Source: Hymenopellis radicata (Eukaryota > Basidiomycota > Agaricomycetes > Agaricales > Physalacriaceae). From it: a stretch of DNA of 39,076 nt. The notes under the pieces are model-generated. The model ran no database searches and was not told the origin of the DNA. It worked only from the letters and a program-made list of their open reading frames with translations. A program made the translations under genes and the position numbers. Each line of letters opens with the position of its first letter. Within the stretch, counting starts at the first letter, position 1. Where the stretch lies: the NCBI GenBank assembly GCA_015501595.1, contig JADNRX010000484.1, positions 1 through 39,076 on the forward strand. The letters run 5' to 3'. Below, in pieces: positions 12,358 to 22,107 of this stretch.

Positions 12358-13164
12358 ATGCGTTTCTTCGCCGTTCTCACCACTTTCGCCGCTGTCTCCG
12401 TCGCGTCGGCGTCTACTGCTGCCAGTAAAGCGACCTTGACGCTGGAGTTGAGCGCGACGTTGAACGAGGAGAACTGCTACGGTGCTCCTACACCTCCCTG
12501 GGAAGCGGGATGCAAGCCTGGTTGGTACTACGGCGACTTCCCCAACACGTTGGAGAACGTCTGTGTGTGGCTCAAGGACAGCGTAAGTTTTTGAATCATT
12601 TCCGCTCGGGTGCTGGAGACTAACGCGTTCTGGCAGCTCATTTGTGAATTGTTGGACCTTCTTCCGCTGTGCATGCATTGCCCCAAGCCGGTGCAAGAGC
12701 CGCCTCAAGAGCCTTCGAAACCCTGCAAGGCTACCAATTACAAGTGTGCTGTACAGGCCGACGACTATTTGACCTATGGACTTGTCGACACTATCAAGGG
12801 CATGTTATTCTAATGGATTTTGCGCGTTGATATCTCATGTCTTTGTAGATTGTGATACGATGTGCAAGCAAGTCGCCGGATGTGGCTTCTACAACAGTAA
12901 GTGGTGCTCAACTCTGTTTGGGAAACAAAGTTGAGCATTTTTACAGCCTACCACGACAACAACGCCAAGGTATAGGAGACTTGAGTTGCACTAAGACATA
13001 CACTAATGGTCCCGAAATATTAGGATGGAAGCACCAAGTTGTCATGCGCTCTGTTCAAGTATTGCCACGGATCGAAGGATGCTGACAATTGCGGTGGGCA
13101 GACGCAGAAAGATGGTAGCAAGAATTACATCACAGACAGTCAGGGCTTCTGTTTGAACGAGTAG
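12358..13164 (+). CDS. Small secreted cysteine-rich protein, fruit-body-specific/PriA-like, copy 1 (intact)
   Basis: The 199-residue product has a signal peptide (MRFFAVLTTFAAVSVASAS) and about 15 cysteines in the mature part. Segments include PPWEAGCKPGWYYGD, CMHCPKP, DDYLTYGLVDT, a PAN/apple-like block (CDTMCKQVAGCGFYN, YHDNN, LSCALFKYCH) and the end CGGQTQKDGS...YITDSQGFC. This order recalls mushroom proteins annotated as fruit-body-specific protein A or PriA-like; the assignment is from memory and the molecular function is not known to me. Exons: 12358-12582, 12637-12799, 12849-12896, 12947-12969 and 13024-13164. Intron 2 (12800-12848) only keeps the frame with a GC donor (GCATGT). The spliced frame is unbroken. 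Start choice is supported by the TATA box and signal peptide. Confidence 0.85.
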
Positions 13165-13395
13165 ATTGGTTTATTTTCTTGGACGTATGTTTGCTTAATA
13201 TGGGATACTTTTTGTGTTTGTTTTGCGCCCCTCAACGCGTCTTGTACACGATCGACGATACACGTGGTCGGGCAGTTTACGTCTGGCGCACTCCACCCAC
13301 CATGTCGGCTATCTTTTTCTCCATGAGCATCCAAGCTGAGAGCCTACCCTACACAGCCTCTCTTGATGCCGGTGTATTTCAGGGAAAGGTAATTT

Positions 13396-13420
13396 ATGGC
13401 GCAGAAGCAGGACGAGGTGG
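13396..13420 (+). pseudogene. Truncated duplicate of the start of the 19608 gene
   Basis: The sequence around 13330-13420 matches the promoter and first codons of the gene at 19608 (GATGCCGGTGTAT..., GGTAATTTATGGC, AAGCAGGACGAGGTG). Relative to the source, about 20 bases just after the ATG are missing. Similarity stops at about codon 14, where unit B begins. It marks the junction of the tandem duplication and has no coding capacity. Confidence 0.75.
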
Positions 13421-13502
13421 CCCCCACGCGTTCTGTTCTGTTCGCTAGCTGAATTTGCGGTGCCTTCGATGTAAAAAGTGCAGGGCGAGATGCATCTTGA
13501 GA

Positions 13503-16309
13503 CATCAGGAAAAAGGTGCCCGGATTATATTGTGAGATTAGCCCTAGAATAGACCTAATTTGACTATTCCGCCTCGATAAGCAGGAATATCACAATTAGC
13601 CAACATTTTACTTTTTAAATAGGTCCCCTAGCTCTTTCAGCAGCATTATCACCAAAAAGTGCGATGTTTTCCACTAACTCGGCAATAATTTCTCTCAAAA
13701 ATGACACACAAGAACAGCCTTTCATTGGTGCTTTTCACTGATTTTGGGAGCTCAAGAACGGTTGCGCCACAGGGAATGATATTCGAAACGATTCCACTAC
13801 ATACAGGGTACTGCCAGGCCACCAGCTTCTTCTCTAAGTACTTAACTACGAAACTACGAGATGCGCCAACGAGTGTCTCAACATTCAACAGTAATGGGCT
13901 CGTTACTGCCGAAACGAAATCAGTGGAGTGGTAGAGAGCAGACGAAGACATACTCACAGCCAAGAGGAGCGACGACATCGGCCCGCGCTCTTCCATTCAC
14001 CCGAAAAGTAGTGCCTCGCGTGGCAAATGCAAGCAATCTTGGTTCCTTGGGTGGGTGCCGGGCGATACATGGGAGCGCAAGTGAGAGTCAGCGTTTGAGG
14101 ATGTCGTGCTCGCGTCAATGAGCGATCGGGCTGCCCGGCCTGACCGCGAGTATGACTGGGGGGTGTCTGCCTTGTTTCGGGTCAGAAAGGCCAAGAAAGC
14201 TGAAGAAGAGGAAGAAACTCACGCACACAATCCAAGTGCTCCGGGTGAAGATCGAACACGCGAGACAACGATGGCGATGTGACGAGCGGCGTGGATGGGC
14301 CATGGCCTCGCCGGCCAGGCATCCGAGTCTGGGACATAAAACTGTAAAACGTATCAGAAACGTGAGTAAAGTTCAAGTCGAAACGTTAAAAAAACTCACA
14401 CGAGGTTTCAAGCACCATGCGCGGCTTACAGCCCGAGCGCCAATGCTTGCCAATTACCCGCTGGAAAATATCATACAGTATCGGTACGTTATGCTTATTT
14501 CGTTGAATCTACACAGATGCTTTCCTAGCACGTAGGACAACGGCGGCGATGTTACGCGGGCGTTGAACGCGAGTGGCGTGGGTGGCCTTGCCGGCCAGGC
14601 TTTCGAGAAAGTTCGCCTGAAAAGTGATTCAGAAAGGTGACGAAAGCTTCAATCAAAAGAAACTCACACATGATAGTAGCCACACAATCCGTTCTCCGGA
14701 TCAAATTTCGAGAAACACGGTACGCGGGACAACCATCGCAATGAACCGACGCCGTTGAGGACGAGCAGCATGGGGCGGCCTTGCCGGCCAGGCTTTTGAG
14801 TCTTGGAAATTCGGCTAAAACTTGGGTTAGAACGCGGTCCCAGATCGCACAAACCGTGAACGAAATGATACCTTGAGACGTCGTCCAGATAACGATACGT
14901 CGTTGGAGACGACTGCGGAGCAGGAAACACGCAGCATTCAGCCGTAAAACAAGAAATGTCGAAGTCAAAATGGCAGAAACATACGGGACAGAGATCCGGT
15001 GAAGATCCGCACACGATGAAGACTCCACGGCGACGCGAACAGTGCGTCAACGCACTGAAGGTAAGGGCTGAACGTGCAAAGCACCCGTCGGATGGAAAAG
15101 TGGTCTATGGCAGGCCAACGCAGGAGACCTGATGCGACATGAGCACTATCTATAGCAAAAGTTCCGATGCTTGGCACTTGAGAGAGCCTCGCGAAGAGAC
15201 ATGGACGCAGTGGTAGTACGCAGTGGTAGTAGGAAGAGAGAAAGACGCGGAGTCGCAAAAACAAAACTGAACCTGCACGTGAGCGCACGACAATCTCACG
15301 CACGGGCCACCTGGGCCACGCTATCGAGACTAGGCTGTTCGAGTGCTTTTCTGGCTCTTTCAACTTCGCCATCCAGCTGTCTTGGCTTTGCTCTAGCCAG
15401 TAGCCCAAGGACACGGCCAGGACATCCCTCTTTTTGTCTGACTTTCTGGTTCTCCGGCTTTTGCTTAATTCTCAACGCCCGGATACGATGCCGACCAACA
15501 GTTTGGAGCGCGCGCAGCATGACGAATACACGTTCATTGACGCTGGACCATACCGAGCGCATCGGCCGTCGTGGGCGACATGCGTGTGCGCTTGGCTCAG
15601 CCCCGGTCCTACACAGAGACAGAACGCGCATTCTATTTTTCTCTCATAGAGGCGGGTGTACGAGACTCGTGTTCTACGACCTCGGCATTATTGGGCGTCG
15701 CCCCACTAGGTAATACTGTGATCAATAAGGGGTATGATACGGTCTGCGACGAGGTAGGCGCGTCCTGGAACGAACCAACCCGCTCTAAGCTTGTTTTCTA
15801 GAGTAGGATTGCAATATGGTGTACGGTGCGCTCTCCACGTACACAGATATTGTACCGGCACTCACCCTAATACAAGATTTCGTGGAATCAGTCTTCCAAT
15901 CTGCGCAACAGAAGACGGGTGAATGTACATTCGCCTGCTGATGACTCCGCCATCTGTTCTTGTCGTTAAGTGCGCCAAGCGCAGCCCGGCCATTGACCGG
16001 AGGCATGGGCGACAGCAAGGGTGTTTACGAATATCTTCAAAAGTCTATGCATTACACCGGAACAAGACAAAAGTAGACGGTAGTGCCCCATTTTCGTTAC
16101 TGGTATTTCCGAAAGTGAATGATTTTTATTGGTACGATTCATTTTCTCATGGGATGTGTGAAATTGTGTGAAGAATATGTTGTGGGGCTTGAAATATTCC
16201 ACTAATCGCAACTTTTTCGTGCATTTTAAGAAAAATAGTGCGTTTCCTGAGAATAGTGCTAATTAGCCTTGGATTAGTCCTAGAATACCCCAGAGGGTTT
16301 TTCCTGATG
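13503..16309. mobile_element. 2.8 kb insertion with short terminal inverted repeats, no intact gene
   Basis: The left end CATCAGGAAAAA is inverted at the right end (TTTTTCCTGATG). Comparison with unit A shows that the sequence is absent there: the left flank ...GAGATGCATCTTGAGA aligns with GAGAGGTACCTTGACA of unit A, and the right flank rejoins at GGAGAT. A target-site duplication is not obvious. No transposase is visible, so it looks like a non-autonomous or decayed DNA transposon. On its minus strand GTGAGT donor-like sites recur (forward ACTCAC near 13958, 14219, 14395 and 14664), and a CCGGCCAGGC motif occurs three times (14311, 14591 and 14786). These may be remains of a multi-exon gene, but no family was recognised. 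Confidence 0.65.
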
Positions 16310-16331
16310 GAGCGATTTGACTGGAGATGAC

Positions 16332-16423
16332 TAGCTCGTAAACCTAGCCTCCTTTAGAACATGAGCGAGACTCGATGTAGGAGCGCTTGCTCATGTTTCA
16401 AAGGAGGCTTGGTTACCTAGCTA
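16332..16423. mobile_element. 92 bp palindromic MITE with 9 bp target-site duplication
   Basis: The left arm TAGCTCGTAAACCTAGCCTC is mirrored by the right arm, whose reverse complement begins TAGCTAGGTAACCAAGCCTC. The arms are about 40 bp, around 80% matched, with a loop of about 12 bp. Direct repeats GGAGATGAC flank it at 16323-16331 and 16424-16432. Unit A has the single, uninterrupted site (GGAGATCTGAC near 11840). A 9 bp duplication fits Mutator-like elements, but the family cannot be fixed from one copy. Confidence 0.8.
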
Positions 16424-16748
16424 GGAGATGACAGTGAACCGCAATAATGCTGGCGTCTGGCGAAACTCCGCTTGGACAGTACCTTGCGAAAAACCCGCTT
16501 ACCGTTCGCGTATGGCAAGATCCTAACTGGCTGAAATGCATTCAAAAGACTCTAGTTTATTCGATACGGAGTCCTCGGGCGTCTGCTGGTCACTTTCGCG
16601 CGATGTCGACGCTCCGCACACCACGACTTCTCGTACTGATCATCGGCGGCTTGTCCATTCCAGGTCAAGGGCGTTGCAATTGCCGCCGCCACCTTGCGTC
16701 TCGCTGACGGCCACGTAAACCAGCCTCGTGCGAACTTGTACCGTTGGG

Positions 16749-16755
16749 TATAAAA
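16749..16755 (+). promoter_or_regulatory. TATA box of secreted-protein copy 2
   Basis: TATAAAA lies 54 bp before the ATG at 16809, in the same context as in copy 1. The core promoter looks intact, so the disrupted gene may still be transcribed. Confidence 0.7.
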
Positions 16756-17505
16756 GGTGGCGCGTAAATGGGACTTTTCTCATCGTCCTGAACACCCATT
16801 TCTCGACAATGCGTTTCTTCACCGTTCTCGCCACTTTTGCCGCTGTTTCCGTCGCGTCGGCGTCTCCTCCGACATCGACGGAGTTGAACGTGACGATGAG
16901 CGAGGCCAACTACTACGGTGCTGGGCCTATACGTCCCTGGGAAGCGGGATGCAAGCCTGGTTGGTACTACGGCGACTCCCTCGGCACGTTGGACTGTGTG
17001 TGGCTCAAGGACAAGGTAAAATTTTGAATCATATTCGCTCGGGTGCTCGAGACTAACGCGTTCTGGCAGGGCATTTGTGAAATGTTGGACCCTCTTCCGC
17101 AGTGCATACATTGCCCCAAGCCGAAGCAAGAGCCTTCGAAACCCTACACGGGTACCGAATATGGAGACTGTGCTATACAATCTAAACAGCAGGGCGACTA
17201 CTTGACCTATGGACTTGTCGACACTGTCGAGGGCATGTTATTCTAATGGATTTTGCTCGTTAATATCTCATGTCTGTGTAGATTGTCGTACCATGTGCGA
17301 GGGCGTCAAAGGATGTGTCTTCTTCAACAGTAAGTGTTGCTCAAGTCTGTTTGGGAAACAAAGTTGAGGATTTGTACAGCCTACCACGACAACAACTCCG
17401 ACGTCAAGGTATAGGAGACTCGAGTTGCAATAAGACATACACTGATGGTCCCGAAAAATATTAGGATAGCACCAAGTTGACGTGCGCTATGTTCAAGACT
17501 TGCCA

Positions 17506-19256
17506 GCATCTGGAAAATGCATACCGTCTATGTAGCGCTACAGTACCTCCGTAGTGCCTATAGTGGCCGTAGATCGACCCCCGTTACATAGAGCTCCATA
17601 GAACGGGTGTTTCTACAGTAGTAGTTGTGCCTGTTACTATGGCACTATCACAATACAGGGCTATGTGAGCTACGATGATACAGCAGTACTAATCTATTCG
17701 GAAACTTGACGCGAATCCTATTTATGGCTCTACAGCGCGAATCCCGCCGTCTACTGACCTAGTTCCCGCTCACCGACTTTGTTCCCGACTTTTACTCATT
17801 ATTAATCGCGCTGCAGATGAAATAGGCAAAGCAGATAATATTGGAAGTGCAGATGCGTCGCAGTAAAGTATAGTAGATGCCACAATCCGAACAACGAAGT
17901 AATATAATAATGTATCAATGTTCCCGATGCTGGCGCGTACTACGCGAATTCCAGCGCAAAAGCAGCCGATGAGAAGACGGCCGGTGCTGTAGGTGCGCGC
18001 TTCGTCGACACACCAGTCTGCTTGCTAATTGGAAGTCAGCTGTGCATGTAAGAAGGAGCTAATCGCTTACCGGAACAGGACGGCGTTGACGGCGTTCATG
18101 GCGGCTCGTCTCGCCTGAGATGAGGGCTCTGGTTGCGTATCCCATTATTTCCGGGACGATAAGTCGATTTGGTAGCGCTAGCCATACGAAGAGCTTGGGT
18201 AGCCGTGCAGGAAGAGCATCTATGGCTTCGCACCGGGCCTGAAGATGTCGACGTTAAATTCGAGACTAGATATAAATGCCTGGTAAGCAGGTAAGGAAGC
18301 CTGCGGCGACAGTTGGGGAGACACGACTTACCAGAGTCCAAACATGGTCGTCGAAAGGACAGAACTAGAGGGTAGGCACGCATCAACGAAATTGAATGAT
18401 TGTGGTGGAACGAAACCCCACCCATCAATCGTGGGCCAACTTGCAAAGTGGAAGCCTTGCATCCGGCGGCGAATACTCTAGAGGTTCGAGTCATTTGCGA
18501 GACGGCTTGTACGCTGGCGGCATGGACTGCGGTTGGGAGTCGAGTGAAAAGGCGCTAGACGCCGTACCGCGAAGCAGACCAGAGGACAACTACGGGAAGT
18601 AGTAAGTAATAATTCGCCTCGACTGAGGGCAACACACCAAGGAGGAGAGCGAAGCCGTTCAGCAGTGCAGGTCGCGGTGGAGCATGACCGCGGACGTCAT
18701 CCCAAGGCGTCGTGAAAGACAGCGGCGTCCACGTTGAAATAAAGTCCGCGCTCGACGACGGACGGGAGTCGCGGAGACCGTGAAAGCGGCTCGTTGGTGA
18801 CTGAAAACAAACCACCAACCAGAGCATCCAAAAGGTGGGTGAAAATGGCGCCGAGGGCAGGGAGTTAGACGTAGAGTCGCGTGCCAAGTCAGACAAGATG
18901 GTGGTGGGAGGAAAGAGTGTCCCGGTCCGTAACGCCATGGCAGCGATCGGTTTCCTGGTTCAAGACCTTAGACGACATTTCATAGGACTTGGAGTTGAAA
19001 AAGAAAATGCAAGAGTCGGAGCATGTGAGGCAGCCCGTGTCGAAATGAAATTTGACCTAGTGGACTATGGAGGTACAGAGCGCTATGGCTCTATGACTGA
19101 TATGGGAACTATTCCAGAGAGCCGAAAGGGGCGACCACCAAAATCGAACAAATTGATTGATCTGATAGTGTCCAGTAGCTTCCATAGTACTCGACTGCTA
19201 CAGTAGAAATGGCAAACTACACGACTTCTATGTAGCCAGAAGGCATTTCCAGATGC
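17506..19256. mobile_element. 1.75 kb TIR insertion in secreted-protein copy 2
   Basis: The left end GCATCTGGAAAATGC is inverted at the right end (GCATTTCCAGATGC). Subterminal sequence is rich in CTATGTAG/CTACAGTAG words, one pair of which is itself inverted (TTTCTACAGTAGTAG on the left against TTTCTACTGTAGCAG on the right strand). The insertion point is exact: removing the element rejoins a Cys-His-Gly reading frame matching copy 1. Any target duplication is at most 1-2 bp (CA). No transposase was recognised. The interior carries a decayed hydrolase fragment. Confidence 0.75.
18096..18225 (-). pseudogene. Decayed alpha/beta-hydrolase (epoxide-hydrolase-like) fragment inside the insertion
   Basis: On the minus strand one frame reads MLFLHGYPSSSYGW, then a stop, then RYQI. 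A neighbouring frame reads LIVPEIMGY. HGxPxSSYxWRYQI followed by VPEIMGY matches the oxyanion (HG) motif and the next strand of epoxide-hydrolase-type alpha/beta hydrolases. Stops and frame changes show it is not functional. It looks like a host gene piece carried by the element. A coding-like stretch upstream (about 18555-18938, minus) may belong to the same capture but was not identified. Confidence 0.5.
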
Positions 19257-19607
19257 ACGGGCCGGAGGATGCCACGAACTGCGGTGGGCAGATGCAGCCA
19301 GATGGTAGTAAGGATTACATTACAGACAGTCAGGGCTTCTGCTACAAACATCTCTAGTGGGTGATGAGCCGGCTTAGTTTATTTTCTTGGGCGTACATTT
19401 GCTTAATATGGGATACTTTTTGTGCTTGTTTTGCGCCCCCTCAACGCGTCTGGTACACGATCGACGATACACGTGGTAGGGCAAGTTTACGTCTCTGACC
19501 CTGGCACCCAGCATGTCGGCTATCTTTTTCTCCACGAGCGTCCAAGCTGAGAGCCCCCCATACACAGCCTCTCTTGATGCCGGTGTATATCGGGAAAAGG
19601 TAATTTT

Positions 19608-22107
19608 ATGGCCAAGAACAAAAAGGGAAAGCAAAAGCAGGACGAGGTGCGGACGGTGCCAGCGACGATTCCCGAAGAAAACGAGAATGAAGATATGGAA
19701 AAAGTGCAGCTTAGCGACGGGGGAGTGACGGCCCTAGGTGAGTTGTTCTCCGTCCGAGCCGCAAGTAGTTGTTAATCAGTGATGCATCCGGCGCTTATTG
19801 TTAACCTTTGTGTTTTCCTTCCATGTTCCGTCGTGGTCGTCCCCGTGCAGGCGCTTTTGACGCTGGACCCCAGACGTGGCCGACGCCCCCAGCCGCCGCC
19901 GCCAAGATCCCGGCCGGCGGGGCTTGGCCTCCGACTACTGGACGCAGTGGTGGGAAAGCGCCAGCTCCACCGCCCAAGTCTACGGTATTCGGACCTGTGA
20001 CGGACGAGGAATGGTCGGACGGCGGCGGCGGCGGTGGGCACGGCGGCTGGGACGACGAGGAATACGAGTCGTACAGCGAGGACGACTACTCGCCACCGCC
20101 GTCTACGATGCCAGCAAAAACGCCTGGGTGGCAGTCCTGGGGTGAGGAAGCTCGGAGGCTCTCAAAGGCGACTGCTCCTCCTCCTCCTTCGCAACGTCCA
20201 CCAGGTCTCGCCGCAGCGGACGTCTCGGCACAGCAACGGGCTCAGATTTTAAACTCGCTGCTCAGCCAGACACCTCAGAATAACAACTACTTGTACTCTG
20301 GAGCGCAGCAACATAAACAACGCGCTGCGGCTGCGGCTGCACCTCATAGGAATCCATATCCAGGTGTTGGTGGTGGTCATGGTGGTGGTCACAATTCGTT
20401 TCCCGGACATCAGGCCAATCCGTTCCCAGGCCACCAGCCTCCCGCGAATCATATGGGCGCTGCTCAGCTCGCACAACTCCAAGCTCAATTGGCAGCACAA
20501 AAGGAATTGGCGGCACAACACGATATGAAGGACAAACTTAAACACCGTAAGCATGCTTCTGCCCCAGATCCATGGGCTGCAGCGACTCGAGGTGGAGGTG
20601 GAGGCGGAGGATGGGGTCATAATTCGGAAGAAGAGGATTACGACGACGAGGAGGACGAGGATGATTATGATGAGGATCCGAGGAGAGGAAGGGTCAGGTT
20701 TGCGTCTAGAACTGCGAATATGGCTGCCTCGAAGAGTAAGGATCCGTGGGCGGCCACCGCGTCTCCTGCTGCAGGCGGCGGCGGTGGATGGGGCGGTGGC
20801 GGATGGGGCGCTGACAACGGAGGAGGCGCTGCAGACAAGGGTGGATGGGGAGGAGGTGGAGGAGGCAATACCAACAAGGACGACGAATGGGGTGATGCGG
20901 GATGGGGCGAAAACTGTTGGACGACCCGGCGGCGGTGGCGGCGGCGGATGGGGAGATACTAAATCCACGACAGGCGGTTGGGGTGACAACAAACCTGCTG
21001 CTGGAGGAGGTTGGGGCGATACAAAGTTGGCAGCTGGTGGTGGCTGGGAGATACAAAGCCTACTGGCGGCGGCTGGGGAGCAGAACCTCCACCAGGCGGT
21101 GGATGGGCCAGTATGGGCGACTCTGGTGGAGGCGGCTGGGGCGGCGTCATGGGCACACCTCAAAGCGGCGCCAGCGACCTCAAGAAGAAGAACAATATCC
21201 CTCGCACACAGGACACTGGATACCTCATGCCTTCCAAGACACTCACCCATGCCCAAAAAGGCACTAATGTCCCTCTTCAATTCGTCGATCCGCACAACAA
21301 GCTCAACGAGTATACCAATGTCAAGTTTGTCGAGTCGGGCGGAGAGGCCCTGCAGACTGTCGCCCGAGCTTTCTTTGGCAAGGAGCGCAAAGCTCGTGAA
21401 CGCTTTCGCTGGTCCTTCTCCCCTGACAAGGATCCCCGCGTCTCGTCGGTCCTCGATTGGATAGACGCCGTCTCCTATTCTCTTGGAGCATTCGGGGTGA
21501 GTACAACCCTCACATTCTCTTCTCTCTCCTAATATATTCCAGCTTCACAAATTCTTGCAAAGTCAAGAACGCGGCGCACTCGTCGTGAACGCTGCCTATC
21601 GCGCTCCCAAGAACCCCAACGAACCCGCTTTTGACTGGATGACCTTTGATCAGAGTCAAAAGACAAAGGACAAGATCTTGCAAGAGTCCATTGCCCTATA
21701 TGACCCGGACAGGCAGATTGTCGTTTTTGTTTTCCTCCCTTCGCATACCGGGAATAGTGTCGCGATATGGAGACGCAAGATCAACATTCCGAATAACATC
21801 AAGCTCATGCTGCAGGCCGAGATTCAGACAGTATTGGCTGGTTTACGACGCGAGGAGGATTATGTCGTGCATGTTGACGAGTCCGTTTTTTCCGTTCCTT
21901 CTCTCCAGGTTTCTGACGTTTGTATTCTGTAGAATACCGGGAGCTGCTCCTCAGTATATGGGTTCACCCCGTATGCGGCGAGGCTCGATACCCCCCCTGT
22001 ACACTGCTCCAGACGGCGTTCTTTCGAAAAAGCAAAAGCAGAAACTGGGCAAACTCCCCAAAGACCCGAACAAGAAGAAGCGACCGTGGTGGAAGAGGAT
22101 ATTCTAA
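19608..22107 (+). CDS. Gly/Trp-rich low-complexity protein with conserved C-terminal domain (CcmS-related type)
   Basis: Exons: 19608-19737, 19851-21496, 21543-21880 and 21933-22107. The N-terminus (MAKNKKGKQKQDEV) is basic. A long Pro/Gly/Asp-rich disordered middle follows, including a Gln/Ala helix-prone segment (AQLAQLQAQLAAQKELAAQ) and a GGGWGDTK-type repeat array at about 20770-21140. The conserved C-terminal domain starts near TQDTGYLMPSKTLTHAQ and includes VKFVESGGEALQTVARAFFG, WSFSPDKDPRV and IWRRKINIPNNI; the tail ends KKKRPWWKRIF. I recall similar basidiomycete proteins labelled CcmS-related, with no known function. The frame breaks twice inside the G-rich repeat: about 20909-20916 (+1) and 21046-21048 (-1). 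Both are fixed by one base in a run. GT-AG introns 20892-20973 (82 bp) and a 59 bp one near 21036 could also be drawn. Confidence 0.8.

Larger units (their letters stand above)
11741..13420. repeat. Unit A of a tandem segmental duplication
   Basis: Unit A starts with CCCCCACGCGTTCTG, and the same sequence recurs at 13421. It runs through the promoter, the whole secreted-protein gene, a shared downstream spacer (for example GCTTAATATGGGATAC near 13191 and 19401) and the first bases of the gene that really starts at 19608. Matching landmarks in unit B are 13421-13502, 16424-17505 and 19257-19640. Unit A has none of the three insertions found in unit B, so it serves as the empty-site reference. 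The copies differ at many positions, so the duplication is not recent. Confidence 0.85.
16809..19357 (+). pseudogene. Small secreted cysteine-rich protein, copy 2, last exon split by an insertion
   Basis: A diverged paralogue of the 12358 gene with the same exon plan: 16809-17015, 17070-17232, 17282-17329, 17380-17408, and a last exon that begins at 17465. It has the same signal peptide type (MRFFTVLATFAAVSVASAS) and the same GC-donor intron (17233-17281). The last exon reads to ...CAMFKTC and is broken at about 17505. Its continuation, GPEDATNCGGQMQPDGS to GFCYKHL, lies at about 19257-19357 after 1.75 kb of foreign sequence. Reading into the insertion adds some 16 residues and stops at 17552-17554, so any product would lack the C-terminal tail and its last cysteines. 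The codons on both sides of the insertion are still open, so the insertion came late in the life of this copy. Confidence 0.85.
13421..19640. repeat. Unit B of the tandem segmental duplication, expanded by three insertions
   Basis: The second copy of unit A starts at the repeated CCCCCACGCGTTCTG and ends in the first exon of the gene at 19608. Removing three insertions (13503-16309, 16332-16423 and about 17506-19256) leaves a sequence that aligns with unit A from end to end. Confidence 0.85.

Noticed and set aside
18440..18510. tRNA-like B-box word (GGTTCGAGTC near 18483)
   Set aside because: No matching A box, acceptor stem or anticodon arm can be folded around it, and it lies inside the 1.75 kb insertion.
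20249..21295. Long minus-strand open frame (348 codons) opposite the Gly/Trp-rich gene
   Set aside because: It mirrors the GC-rich repeat array of the plus-strand gene and has Pro/Ala/His-rich composition with no motif. The plus strand has conserved domains and introns.
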